NCBI RefSeq assembly: GCF_004379255.2
Contig: NC_056052.1
Span: forward strand, 17,764,589-17,828,588
Source of the DNA: Salvia splendens
Lineage: Eukaryota > Streptophyta > Magnoliopsida > Lamiales > Lamiaceae
DNA length: 64,000 nucleotides
Direction: 5' to 3'
The first letter of the stretch is position 1. Each line of letters begins with the position of its first letter. Positions 47,497 to 58,578 of this stretch are shown here, in pieces. The position numbers and the translations under genes are program-made. A model generated the notes under the pieces. The model made no database searches and was not told where the DNA came from. It was given only the letters and a program-made list of their open reading frames with translations.

Positions 47497-47956
47497 CTCA
47501 ATCCGTCCGTCTTTAAAAGTCACACGTGAGTTCGACAAAGATTTTAAGAAATGCAAAGAAAAGTGAGTGAAAAAATAATGGAACGTGAGACCTATTTTTA
47601 TTTATATACTCCCTCCGTCCCACTCTAATTGGAGCATTTCCTTTACGGCACGTGATTTTATGTAGTGTTGTTTTGTGAGTTAAGTGAAGAGAATAAAGTA
47701 AGAGAGTGAAAAAAAAGTAGAGTGATGTTACCATTTTTAGAAATGTGTCATTTAGAATGGGACATCCTAAAAAGAAAAATGTGTCATTTAGAGTAGGACA
47801 GATGGAGTATTAGTTTTATAATAAAATATGAGGAGAATGCATTAGTGGAAAGCGGAGTCAACCTCCTGCCATTTATGGTATAAAAGTGAACAGTGACCCT
47901 TAATGGCGGACAAACTAAAATAGTCGACCATGACTCCTAATGACGGGCGAAGGGAG
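47497..47956. mobile_element. Stowaway-type MITE (outer), interrupted by a second MITE
   Basis: It starts CTCAATCCGTCCGTC and ends CGGGCGAAGGGAG, between TA dinucleotides at 47495-47496 and 47957-47958. About 260 bp of its own sequence remain once the inner MITE is removed. Confidence 0.82.
47609..47807. mobile_element. Stowaway-type MITE (inner)
   Basis: 199 bp starting CTCCCTCCGTCCCACTCTAA and ending AGAGTAGGACAGATGGAG, flanked by TA at 47607-47608 and 47808-47809. It contains two copies of AATGTGTCATTTAGA near its 3' end. Confidence 0.88.
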
Positions 47957-48071
47957 TACATTTTATGCTGAAACTCAAGGAATGAAATAAAATATTGCTT
48001 GACTCCTAATGGAGGACGGAGGGAGTATATTTTAGGCTGAAATTCAAGGAATGAAATAAAATATTGCTTGT
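47932..48071. repeat. Tandem duplication of MITE end plus flank (about 70 bp)
   Basis: The stretch from GACTCCTAATG through GGGAGTA and AAGGAATGAAATAAAATATTG occurs at about 47932-48001 and again at about 48002-48071. The unit crosses the right border of the outer MITE. Confidence 0.85.
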
Positions 48072-49328
48072 GAAGCCAAATCTTTTCTATTACTTGGAGG
48101 ACTTGAAAATTATCATGTCAAAACTTTTTTTAAGCCTATATATACATCTCATAACCTAATTCATTCAGACACCACCACTCCTAGGTGAGCCTCCAAGACT
48201 CATCCCTCTCTACTCCAACTCTAATTTCTTCATTCCATATTTTACACATAAAATTCCCTCATTTTTCATTCCATCATCATCATCATCATCATTCTTAGAG
48301 ATTTGAGCAATGCAAGAGAGGACTGAAGACCACATTCGATCATACCTTGGGTTTAGTACTTTAATTTATAGTTTTTGTTACTTGTCTATGAGTTGCTAAT
48401 CTGTAAGAATTTCGGGGATTTGATAATAGTACTTATGTTTATTTATTTCAGTTTTTATTATTCTAATACTTCATTTATTACGTTCAATCTTGTGTATAAT
48501 GCTTTTAAGTTGAGTGACACATAATCTTGTTGATTTATTGGTATGTGGGGAATTGAGAAAGGATCCATATGTTAAATTATGATTGATGACACTACGGTCA
48601 ATGACAGTGATTTGGTGACTCGCCCTAGTAACCCTGTTGTCTGAGATTGGATGTTAAACTGTTAATAGGTAAACTAAATTGTAAAATCAATATCCTCGTA
48701 ATTCAATTCTTCGCCTTATTTTTATTATTTATTATTTATTTTGTTTATTTACCTATTTCTGTGTAATTTCATAAATCTCTAACTAAAACTCTTGTGGCTC
48801 TAGATAGTATATAACTCTTAGTATATGATAGCTAGTTGTAATTTTATTCCTTTTTGTGTATTTAATCATTTCTATTTAGTTTTATAAAGACTTTAGTTAT
48901 ACTAAATCTAAACTGTATATTTGTAGATATTTTTAATGTTAATAAAATGTGGATCATTTGTTTGAGTTAAACTATTTATTGGGCTTTGCAAGGAGAATGA
49001 CGACATCACCCAAACTAAAAATTAGCTTTTACTTAGTAATGTGATTAACTTTTTGAACAGTTCTCTAATCTAAATTCTTGGTTTTAACGTTTATCCTTAT
49101 ATTTAATAATTAGGTACATTACTAGCATTTTTAGATTATTTTCATGATATTAGGAATAATAATGTCAATGCAATCAAGAATGATTTTTCAGAACCTCTAA
49201 TTTACTGAAGACGTAATTTACTAAATATAAAAGTTTGACGAAAAAATAGTTTCCCTACTATATATATGAAATAAATAACTGTCCCTACTATTTATATGAA
49301 ATAAATAACTGAAAAGGGTATGGATGGA
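48072..49328. other. Intergenic stretch with promoter-like start; no confirmed gene
   Basis: TATATATACATC at 48136-48147 is followed by CT-rich sequence, an (ATC)n microsatellite at 48268-48290 and an ATG at 48310 opening a short frame (MQERTEDHIRSYLGF) of about 32 codons. This has the look of a plant promoter and first exon, but no continuation is recognised. The rest is AT-rich and without recognisable features. Confidence 0.35.
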
Positions 49329-50865
49329 TCACCACAACCCTTTCAACACTCTCATAATAGGAGCAAAGCAGGTGATCTTGACAGGTGCTTTCGATTTCTC
49401 AACCCGTTTTCGTGTATTCGATTCCTTAGCCCGTTTATGTGCATTCGACTTCTCAACCCGTTTCCGTGTTTTCGATTCTCTAGCCCATTTTTGTGTATTC
49501 GATTTCTCAACCCGTTTTCGTGCATTCGATTCCTTAGCCCGTTTCTGTGCATGCGATTCCTCAACCCGTTTTTGACTGACAAAATTGACCCGATCGCCAT
49601 TTCTCAACACGTGTATGTCATTGATCTCAACTCTTTTTTCGTCCAAGACTCTAACGAAGATAGCACCATATATCTTCACACCAATCTGCTTCAACTCCAT
49701 GAAGCTACAAGGGAGCACTAGGAGCTTCCCCGCAACATCTCCCTTCTCCAAGCAAGTGATCGTGATCCAAGCATTCGATTCCTTAGCCCATTTATCACTG
49801 ATCCCATTTCCTTCTTCGTTCAAGACTTTCGTTTCCTCAGCAAAAACGATCAGATCGCCGTTTCTCACCACACGAATGTCATCAATCTCAGCTCCGCTAT
49901 CGAGCAAAACTCTAGAGAAAGAAGCACCATATATCTGCATCCCAACATGCTTTAGCTCCTCGAAGCTACTTGGGAGTACCAAGCGCTTCCTTAAAGCATG
50001 AACATCTCTATTCCATGAATGCAAACAAGTGATTGTGATGATCGCTACCACATCGTTTCTTCAATTTAAAAATAAAAAAAATAAAATAAAACAGTTACAC
50101 TATTTGAAAATTTTAAAATCATTATACATACCACAATAAATTAATTGAATTCATTTGACCAAAGTGAGACAAATTACCTAAGTAAACAAGAACTCCATAC
50201 CTGTAAATATGACCCGATGCAAGTACTCCCTCCGTCTTCCAATATATGTCTCTATTGACTCGACAAGAATTTTAAGAAATATAAAGAAAAGTGAGTTAGA
50301 AAAAATTAGTGGATTGTGAGTCCCAGTTACTCTCCCCGTCCAATCGAAGACGACCCATTTTCCTTTTTAGTTTATCTCATTCAAGATGATCCATTACTAA
50401 AAATAGAAACCTCTTATGTCTACTTTTATTCTCTTACTTTATTCTCTTCACTAACACATAAAAAATAAACTGCATAGAATCTTGTGCCGCTCAAGGAAGA
50501 GATCATCTTCATTGGGACAGAGAGAATATATATTAATATTATAATCAAATAATGAGTAGGTAAAATATGTGGTCCAGTATTCAAAATTAAATAAGAAAGA
50601 ATAGACCAAAATGAAAAAACTATGATACATAATGATAACAAAGAAAGTAAATTAATTTCATTAGGCAAACTCATTTAATTAATTAATAATCTTGTTAAGA
50701 TTATAAACCAGAAATCAAATGAACTAGAAAAGCAAGAGACTGGACGAACCTATAGAAGCCATCATAAGATAATGAAGAAGGAGGAGGAATGGAAGAGAGC
50801 TGCTTTGTTTTGGCATTGCGACGAGGAGCGAGGGCTCCGGCTACGGCTGCAGCAGTCATCGCCAT
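49329..50865 (-). CDS. KHA-module tandem protein (host gene, two exons)
   Basis: Minus-strand gene: exon 1 50750-50865, intron 50059-50749 (GT donor at 50749, AG acceptor at 50059), exon 2 49329-50058. The 846 coding bases give 281 residues; the split AGA codon keeps frame across the junction, which supports the model. Residues 1-38 (MAMTAAAVAGALAPRR start) look like a possible plastid transit peptide. Two KHA-like modules follow at about 45-114 and 137-201, each with an LVLPxSFxELKxxGxxIYG strand and an EIxDIxVxRNGD end. KHA is known from the C-terminus of plant Shaker potassium channels, where it acts in subunit assembly; no channel part is present. Residues 202-260 are a nine-residue charged repeat. 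A third module seems to start (APVKITCF) and stop. Function unknown. Confidence 0.65.
49397..49572 (-). repeat. In-frame 27-bp coding repeats of the KHA gene
   Basis: About six and a half copies of a nine-residue unit, alternating KRVEKSNTQ-like and KRAKESNAR-like forms, so the higher-order period is 54 bp. The same motif occurs once as the linker before the second KHA module (KWAKESNAW), suggesting expansion from that linker. All copies keep frame. Confidence 0.88.
50226..50647. mobile_element. Degenerate MITE (outer) in the KHA gene intron
   Basis: It starts CTCCCTCCGTCTTCCAATAT after TA at 50224-50225. The opposite end is decayed; the best fit is GATACATAATGATAACAAAG ending at 50647 before TA. 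It is interrupted by the inner MITE. Lies wholly in intron 1. Confidence 0.55.
50330..50526. mobile_element. MITE (inner) in the KHA gene intron
   Basis: 197 bp with inverted ends CTCTCCCCGTCCAATCGAAG and (reversed) TTCTCTCTGTCCCAATGAAG, flanked by TA at 50328-50329 and 50527-50528. A short Stowaway-like element. Confidence 0.75.
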
Positions 50866-50905
50866 TGTTTATGTAGAAATGTGGTTGTATTTTTTTTAAA
50901 ATGAG

Positions 50906-50918
50906 GAGTATATAATAT
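50906..50918 (-). promoter_or_regulatory. Possible TATA box of the KHA gene
   Basis: A TATATAATATTAT-like run lies about 45 bp upstream of the ATG at 50865, in the AT-rich region right before the leader. Position is plausible for a short 5' leader; no other support. Confidence 0.35.
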
Positions 50919-51447
50919 TATGCAATGGAATCTGGCCAACCTTTGCGTATAAGAAACGGTGAGAAATGGTCAAGAAGTGATATGATGCTGAATTGTAGGA
51001 CTTTAACTCCTAATTACTACTATTTTATTAGTTTATGGTTAGGATAGAATAGATTTCAATAGATTTCAAAGTATAGGTGATTAGGATTGAATAAAATTTT
51101 TTATGTCCTTAATTAGGATATGATAGAAAAACAACCTGTTTACAGATGTGGAAGTTGACATAGTGGATGGTGGAAAATTTAAAATTCTCTATAACCGACC
51201 CAGTAAGTGTTTTACTTTTGAATTTTATATCACCTTTCTTGTTTTTACTTCCATTGGAATGGACATGAAGCTATAATTTGGTTTGTACTAAGAAGGATGA
51301 TCTGCAATATCTTGCATCTTGCTCTCCTGAGAACTCTCAAGTTAGAAGGATCTCTTGGCTAAGCCAACTAAGTAATTTAAGTAAAATATTAAATGATGAG
51401 ATTGAAGTAAGACAGTCCGTGAACACATAGTTTTTATTTCATGATTA
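50919..51447. other. Intergenic spacer upstream of the KHA gene
   Basis: No ORF, repeat border or domain recognised. It contains the KHA gene's upstream region on its left side. Confidence 0.5.
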
Positions 51448-51449
51448 TA

Positions 51450-51681
51450 CTCCCCCGTCCCAACTAAGTCGAGTCATATTTCTTTTTGGGATGTCCCAAC
51501 TAAGTTGAGTCATTTCCTTTTTTAACCAAAAAATAAAACATCCAATCACCCTTACTTTATTCCATCACTTATTTTACTCTCTTTTTATTTTTTCTACTTT
51601 ATTCCTCTCTCCTACTTTTCAACAAATTTATTAATCTCTGTGCCCAAAAGTTTTTTATCAACTTAGGTGGGAAGGAGGGAG
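51450..51681. mobile_element. Stowaway-type MITE
   Basis: 232 bp starting CTCCCCCGTCCCAACTAAGT and ending ACTTAGGTGGGAAGGAGGGAG, flanked by TA at 51448-51449 and 51682-51683. A partial internal copy of its terminal sequence (GTCCCAACTAAGTTGAGTCA) lies near 51493. Confidence 0.9.
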
Positions 51682-51718
51682 TATTTTTTATCGACTGGAA
51701 GTATAGACCAAATTTTTT

Positions 51719-51887
51719 ACCCCTAAGTCCATTTTAGATGTGGCCGGTGGAAGTTGGGGTTCGGGCATGGTGGACACTCTAGAGGAGGCGGTTTTGGATT
51801 CAAAGGCTAAATGCTCTTCTTTGGAGCATATAGAGAGTGTATTAATGTGGTTTACTAAAAATCTAAGGACATTTGGATATGTCTCAT
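51719..51887 (+). pseudogene. Orphan exon-like fragment of unknown gene
   Basis: An open plus-strand frame between the MITE and the LTR. It is about 55 codons, preceded by a CCATTTTAG acceptor-like site at 51730-51738, with a protein-like composition (DVAGGSWGSGMVDTLEEAVL, then LEHIESVLMWFTKNLRTFGY). It runs into the LTR start at 51888. I do not recognise the family; the opposite strand is also open, so orientation is not certain. Confidence 0.35.
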
Positions 51888-53290
51888 TGATGAGGCTCGT
51901 TTCACGCATGTGTTCTATAGTAAAACTGCATCAAATTCTGTAACTAACATCCAACTTTGAGCCAGGTATGTGTAAAAATCTGCCATTTTTTGGAAATGAG
52001 TTGATCAACTGGGCGGATGAGTGGATCAAGGAAAGAAGTCAAAAACTGCGGCATTGAATTGATCAAGTCAAGAATCAAATGGAGCCAGCAGGAGTTCCGC
52101 ATGGAAGATAGAGTTGAAGACCTCACCACAAAATGTGAAGGGCATGAATGATATTTCAGAGAGGATGGTACCCTAGGGATCAGAGCCCTACGCCTCTCTC
52201 TATAAAGGAAGCCCAACACAAGAAAAGTAGCTCTTGGTCTGGGGGTCTCACAGGCATACTTAGAATATCTTTAGGAATTCAGCTCTCTTCTAGGGCTGAA
52301 ACCGAAGCTCTTTTACTTCATCTTCCTGATTTCTGTCACACACACTTGGTCCTGTTCTAGTTTAGTTTAGTTGGCGTTTGGTGTTGGTTTTTAGCTCTTA
52401 ATCGTTATGTTCTTGCTATTCCGCTTCGAAAATAAGCGATGAAACAATTTCCTGCTTTCCTTGTTTGTTTTTAGTTTACTTTTGATGTTATCAACTTTTA
52501 TTATTTTTGATTTAGTAATTTTGAAGTTATGTTTTCATTTCCAGCTGATGTGTTCTGTTTTCATGCATGATACTTCTGATCTATTTTGATTTCCGTTTTA
52601 AGATGCACATCTTAGCTCAAGTGTCTTGTTTCATGTCGATTTGGTCAGATCTGAGTTTTCAATTCACGTTTCTGTTTAGATCTGGATGTCTATGCTTCAT
52701 TTCTGCATGAGTATGGGTTAGTTTCTAGTTTACGTAGTCGTAGCTTAGATCTTAGGAGTGGATTTAATTTTATGTGTTGCTATGATGTTTCATCTTCCAT
52801 AGCTTTTCAGATCTGTTATTTGTTCTGTTTTCCATGTTGATTTGGTGAAGAAGATGAAGTTGTTAAAAGGTTCTTACTTTATCATACACTTTGCAGGGGG
52901 TGTACATTCCCCTGTTGCTGTTTGTCCATTTATGGAAAGTTCAGTTAAGTTGATCAAGTAGATTTAGTTAAGCTCAGCAAGTTGATCAGTTTAGAACCCT
53001 AGTTAAGTTTATTTTCTCAAGTCAAGTAGTTAACTTAACCCACCCCTAGAAAGCATGGCCGCCGCCATTCCCAAGCCGTGTCAAGCAAACAAATATCAAA
53101 CACCTCATCTCTGTGGGATCGATCCTTACTCCCTATACTAGTTAATAGTATTGTGGGTTAAGGTTTTGAGAACACATTTTCTTAGCTCTTTAGTTGATCT
53201 CACTCAAGTCGAATCTAAGTCGAGTTGATCAGCCTGAGTTTCCACTGGATCCACTCACTTGCATTTTGCAGGTAGAAGGCACGCATAGGC
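51888..53290 (+). repeat. Tat/Athila-like LTR; right border approximate
   Basis: It starts TGATGAGGCTCGTTTCACGC, like LTR-type sequence at 62877. TATAAAGG at 52201-52208 is followed by a transcribed-looking CT-rich leader. GTGGGATCGATCCTTACTCC near 53117 and CTTGCATTTTGCAGGT near 53260 are typical of the 3' part of plant Tat/Athila LTRs. No internal domains adjoin it, so it may be a solo or truncated LTR. No target duplication was found. Confidence 0.6.
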
Positions 53291-53299
53291 CAGCTAGAT

Positions 53300-53666
53300 C
53301 AGTTTGATGATTTAACTTGAGCAAGCCACAACGATAAACCAAAAATGATGAAAGTGAAGACTAGGAAGATGCGAGTTCTCACTCATCCTAAAGACATAGA
53401 GCAATCAAATTTAGCTCAATTCAATTAAAGTTGATTTAAAAAATATTAATTAGTATCTAGTCGACATTTTTCACAAATTTTACGTACGGAAGAACTATTG
53501 AGATCAATATTGATATACCTTTTAAATCCAAATTACCAAATATGAGCTCCTTCTGATACTACAATAATGTATCTTGAAACAAGACTATTATTGGAACTAG
53601 ACATTATTAATGTTCTATTCTTGAAACTCTAATGTTCATCAACCAACACTCTTTGAAACTCCAACA
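53300..53666 (-). repeat. Copia element F 3' LTR; outer border uncertain
   Basis: On the minus strand the LTR starts at 53666 with TGTTGGAGTTTCAAAG, directly after a purine tract (CTTGAGAGAGAG). The outer end lies somewhere near 53300-53350 and cannot be fixed without the other LTR. Confidence 0.55.
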
Positions 53667-53678
53667 CTCTCTCTCAAG

Positions 53679-56600
53679 TTAAGTAACAAGATTTCTGATA
53701 CTTAACTTGCGAAGAGCGTCTAAGAAATCTTTTGTTCCAACTGCCTTTAGTAGAATATCTGCAAGTTGATCTATAGATTGAATAAATGGGAACTCAATAT
53801 TTCCTTCCTCGATTGATGGAGTGTTTGTCCACTTCAACATATTTTGTTCGATCATTTTGGACTAGATTTTCTGCAATGCTAATCGCGGCATAGTTATCAC
53901 ACAACAGTCGACATGTTTTTTGTGATAAAAAAAACTCAATTCCCCCATCAATCTTCTAAGCCACAATATCTCTGTCAAACCATTTCTGATCCCTCTAAAT
54001 TCTGCATTTTCACTTGATATTGCTACGACCTTCTATTTCTTGCTCTTCTAAGTGACTAAATTTCCTTCAACAAATGTAAAGTACCTAGAAGTGGATTTTC
54101 TATCTCCTGGTTTCCAGCCCAGTTGGCATCTGTATAACCATTAATCTCCAAATGTTCACTCTTCTTGAACATAATTCAATAATCAAAGGTTCCTTTGAGG
54201 TGGTGGACAACTAACAATATTGCTTCAAGGTGGTCGTTTTGGGGTCATTGCATAAACTGATCACACACTTACTCTCAATATTTCCTTCCTCGATTGATGG
54301 AGTGTTTGTCCACTTCAACATGTTTTGTTCGATCATTTTTGACTACATTTTCTGCAATGCTAATCGCGGCATTGTTATCACACAACAGTCGACATGTTTT
54401 TTGTGATAAAATAACTCAATTCCCCCATCAATCTTCTAAGCCACAATATCTCTGTCAAACCATTTCTGATCCCTCTAAATTCTGCATTTGCACTTGATAT
54501 TGCTACGACCTTCTATTTCTTGCTCTTCTAAGTGACTAAATTTCCTCCAACAAATGTAAAGTACCTAGAAGTGGATTTTCTATCTCCTGGTTTCCAGCCC
54601 AGTTGGCATCTGTATAACCATTAATCTCTAAATGTTCATTCTTCTTGAACATAATTCAATGATCAAAGGTTCCTTTGAGGTGGTGGACAACTAACAATAT
54701 TGCTTCAAGGTGGTCGTTTTGGGGTCAGTGCATAAACTGATCACACACTTACTGCACATGCGGTATAGTGTGTGACAAGTAGAATAATTTTCTTACTAAC
54801 CTTTGAAACCTCTCTCGGTCGACAAGTTCGGCTCCTTCTGTATTTGGAGACTATGGTTAACTACAATTAGCGTGTCTGCAGGCTTGCATTCCATCATGTC
54901 TGAATCTGCTAGAAGATCCAAAGTGTATTTTCTATTGATGAAAATCTCTTCTCTCGATCTCAGAACTTCAACACCCAGAAAATATTTGAGTGTCTCCAAA
55001 TCCTTCATTTCGAATTCCGTCGCCAGATTCTTTTTGAGCTGTTCTATCTCTTTAGAATCATTTCCTATGATGATCATATTATCAACATAGATTATCAGGC
55101 ATGTGATTATATCCCATTGCCTTTTCAGAAATATAATGTGATTAGCGTCATATTTCTTCATTGCCTCTGTGAATATCCCAAACTATGCTCTCAGAGATTG
55201 TTTTAACTCATACAGGGTTTTCTTCAGCTGACAGACTTCTCCTTCTTCAAAGTCATTCTCAAATCCTGAAGGAGCTTCCATGTAAACTTCCTTTGTTAGA
55301 TCACCATGCAGGAATGCATTAGTCACATCCAACAGGTGTAGGGGCCAGTCTTTGTTTGCTGCGATGGAGAGCATCACTCGAACCGTACTCATTTTCCATT
55401 AGTAAGAATGTTTTGTAGCAGTCCACCCCATAGGTATAAGTATATCCTTTATCTACAAGACGAGCCTTGTATCTCTCGATAGTTCCGTCGGGCTTTCGTT
55501 TGATCATAAAGACCCATCTGCACCCAACAATATGTTTCGTTTTTTTTGCAGTCACATTGCTTCCAAGTATTATTTATCTCCAAGGATTTAATTTGACCAT
55601 ATTCGCTTCTCTCAAGTGTTTGCTTTTCAAGGCTTCTTTTACTGTTTGTAGGATTTTTCTTCTCCATATAGAGCTTCCTCAAATGCTCTGGTCAGTTTTG
55701 TCAAGTTTGCTTTTGCCACACTACCCACAGGATATATTGATTGTCTTCTGCCTGTTTTTTCGGAGAATATCTTTTGGGTGGAATTCCCCGAGTACTCCGA
55801 GGTGGAAAAATATATTGTCCAGTATCTTCATCAATGATCTCTTTCCCTTCATCTTCTGTAACTATATTGCCTGTAGCAATAGTAACATAGTTATCAATGA
55901 AGTTGTTTACCTCAGATATCGGATGGAGAGATGTCAGGACAACACTTTGTTCCACGGGTTGATTTTTGTTTTAAGACCTGCTAAATGACATAAGTAGTTG
56001 GCTCGGGTTTACCTTAATTGGGTTATGATCATGAGGCATAGGCATCCAACTTAGCAAGTCAACATTTGATACCTCATTTAATTCTCCCCCCCCCCCCGAC
56101 TGGTAAGTTCAGTGTTGTAAAAGAATTTTGTTTCTAGGAAATTACAGTTCATCGTGGTAATAATACCTATCGGTTTTGTGGATCGTAGCATTTATATCCC
56201 TTTTGATTGATCCCATATCCATTGAAAACACATTTAATCGCACAAGAGGCTAATTTTGTTTGTTCATGTTTTGGGACATGAACAAACACGGAGCATCCGA
56301 AGTAAAGCTGGAGGGACACTGGTTGATAAAAATTGAAGTAGGTTTTGAGATTAAGGATTCTAGTAAGGAGATGATTTATGAGTTATAATGACGTAGCAAT
56401 TGCTTCGGGCCAAAAATATTTTGGGACTTTGGAATATAAAAAGATGTGCCCTAGTCATTTCTAGAAAAATTTGATTTTTGCGTTCAACTACCCATTCTGT
56501 TTAGGCATGTGGGCACAAGAAGTTTGGTGAATCGAACATTTCTCAATGCAAAAATGTTTTCATTTTTGTGTTAACAAACTCCCGCCATTATCAAAGGATT

Positions 56601-57060
56601 TTAATTTTTGTTTGAAACTGGGTAGGGATAATGGCATAAAATTTTAAAAAAATAGAGAAGACATGAGATTTGTTTTTCAAAAAATATACTCATGCCATAT
56701 GAGTGCAATCATTAATGAATGAGACAAAGTATTTCAAATCGTTCCTCCAGGAATTGGACAAGGACCCCACACATATGAATGTATCAAAGAAAAAACTAAG
56801 TCAACTCTAGTGTTGCTGAGTTTAAAAGATTGTCCGTGGCTCTTAGCCAAAACACAGGTTTCACACTCAAAAACAGATTATTTCATAAGATGCGGAAATA
56901 GAATTTTTAAATAACTAGAAGATGGATGCCCTACCCGCCTATACCATAACTATGTTTCTCATTCTAAAGATCCATGTGCCAACATCGCTCTGCCAGTTTG
57001 AGCTATCTCATCCACAAGTATAACCTGCGGCATTCAGTGTCAAGCCCAATAATCATCCCC
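53679..57060 (-). pseudogene. Copia element F pol (integrase, RT, RNase H), decayed
   Basis: Minus-strand order from 57060: a pre-integrase region with RRVGHPSS and FECETCVLAKSH near 56830-56945; integrase with SCAHMPKQNG near 56505-56535 and VPKYFWPEAIATS near 56385-56430; then RT with WVFMIKRKPDGTIERYKARL near 55440-55510, LLDVTNAFLHGDLTKEVYME near 55270-55340 and YVDN at about 55081-55092, where YVDD is usual. RNase H has GYTDANWAGNQ at two duplicated places, and the end QLADILLKAVGTKDF lies near 53735-53780. Stop TAA at 53679-53681. Many frameshifts. A different copia family from A and B. Confidence 0.88.
53793..54754. repeat. 480-bp tandem duplication inside element F RNase H
   Basis: The stretch beginning CTCAATATTTCCTTCCTCGA at 53793 is repeated from 54274, ending ATCACACACTTACT near 54273 and 54753. 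The copies differ at only a few positions, so the duplication is younger than most decay of the element. It doubles the RNase H GYTDANWAG region. Confidence 0.92.
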
Positions 57061-57068
57061 TTCCAGAA

Positions 57069-58511
57069 GCGTGCATGTTCTAACGGATCACATAATTTGA
57101 TCTATTTAGCAGATTATCTAGACAAAATCTATTCACGTAATTATCACATGTATCATGCTCATAACTTGAATTAAAACATGTTTTAACATATAAAATCCCT
57201 AAAACATACTTACTACGGAATTAGCCAATTTACCTCGTTGATTCAATCAAGAATTGATGATGGCTTGCTCCGTCCCGTCGTGAAGATCTTCAGTACTCGA
57301 CCTCGGATCTTCTGACTGGTGTCCCAGACTGTATACTGATATTTGTGTGGGAAAATCTCACCAGAATACTAGGACTCAAATAATGAAGACAAAACTCAGC
57401 TCACGGAAGAAGTAATTTTTGAACTCTCTCTCTTTAGAGGGGGGACGAAAATTGGGAGCAATAATAATTGTTATTTCTGTCTCCTTTATTCTCTTATTTA
57501 TATTAAGTCACATATTTGGCCCAGTCAGGGATCTAACGAAGAATTTGGACATGGCCTCACCCAATTAGCTTTTTACTAATTAAATTGAACCCACAATTTA
57601 ATATAAGCTTATATTGGAATATTACAAGCAGCCACTACAGAAGTAATATTGCACTGCCTTTCCAAATCCGAAATTACAAGTATTCCGGGTTTCCTTTTAT
57701 TTGATTAATTCATTTCTCGCGCTTAAGATAGGAACATCCATTAATTAATTAATGTCTGCTATGGACTTAATTAATTAACATATTTTATTTTCCAAGAGTG
57801 GACTTAGCAAGAAACTCTTACTAATTATTCATAGAGTAATTAAACTTCAACTAGCTAGGTTCCGAATAATAAAACCTTGTTTCGAGCTCCTCTTGTGGAT
57901 GTTATCAAATGAGACTCTCCTCGCGCACGATTCAACATAATAGCAATCCTAGCACCGCTAGATAATGATCACCACTACCCAATATACCTGGATCGTTGGG
58001 TGACAAAAAACCCGCACCTTTGGTAAGTCAAAGTTGTAGATACTTAATATCGTATGCTCAATGCTAACGTACATTGATTAAGAAATTAATTATCAAGACC
58101 TCGTCTTTCAGTAGATAGCATAAAGACTCGTCTTGCTGTTAGATCCATTCAGTGCTATACCACACCAACGTCATCATATTTCAATAAGGCTTAGAAATAA
58201 TCGGACTGACATTGGAACCTTTCACGATAGGTAGTCTAGGTCTATCTAGGTTGTGAAATTCTTATTTTTCTTTGTTCAGAATTGACCGCATACCTTAAAT
58301 TGAGCGCAGCCCACAACCGGTCTACTGGAACAAATACTTAGACTTATGTTATGTTCGCTTATACATTTAAATATACAATAAACATCCATTAAATGTAAAA
58401 CATAACAACATTATGACAAAAATAATATGTTGCATTCATTGGAAAATAATTATTAGAGTTTTACAGTATTTAATCACTCGAAAGGTGATTTCTAGTATAC
58501 AAACCCTAACA
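57069..58511 (-). repeat. 3' LTR of copia element E (outer end lost)
   Basis: Reverse complement of the element B LTR. It starts (minus) at 58511 with TGTTAGGGTTTG and runs to GTTCTAAC...CACGCTTC near 57069; the last about 15 bases seen in B (AGCAAACCCCTACA) are missing, replaced by element F sequence. No target duplication is visible. Confidence 0.88.
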
Positions 58512-58512
58512 A

Positions 58513-58530
58513 TCTCCCACTTATACTCAA
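58513..58530 (-). other. Polypurine tract of element E
   Basis: On the minus strand, TATAAGTGGGAGATTG directly precedes the LTR start, as in element B. Confidence 0.75.
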
Positions 58531-58578
58531 AACAGCTTTCGAGTATACAAAACAGTGTGCACACGTCAAATTACACCC

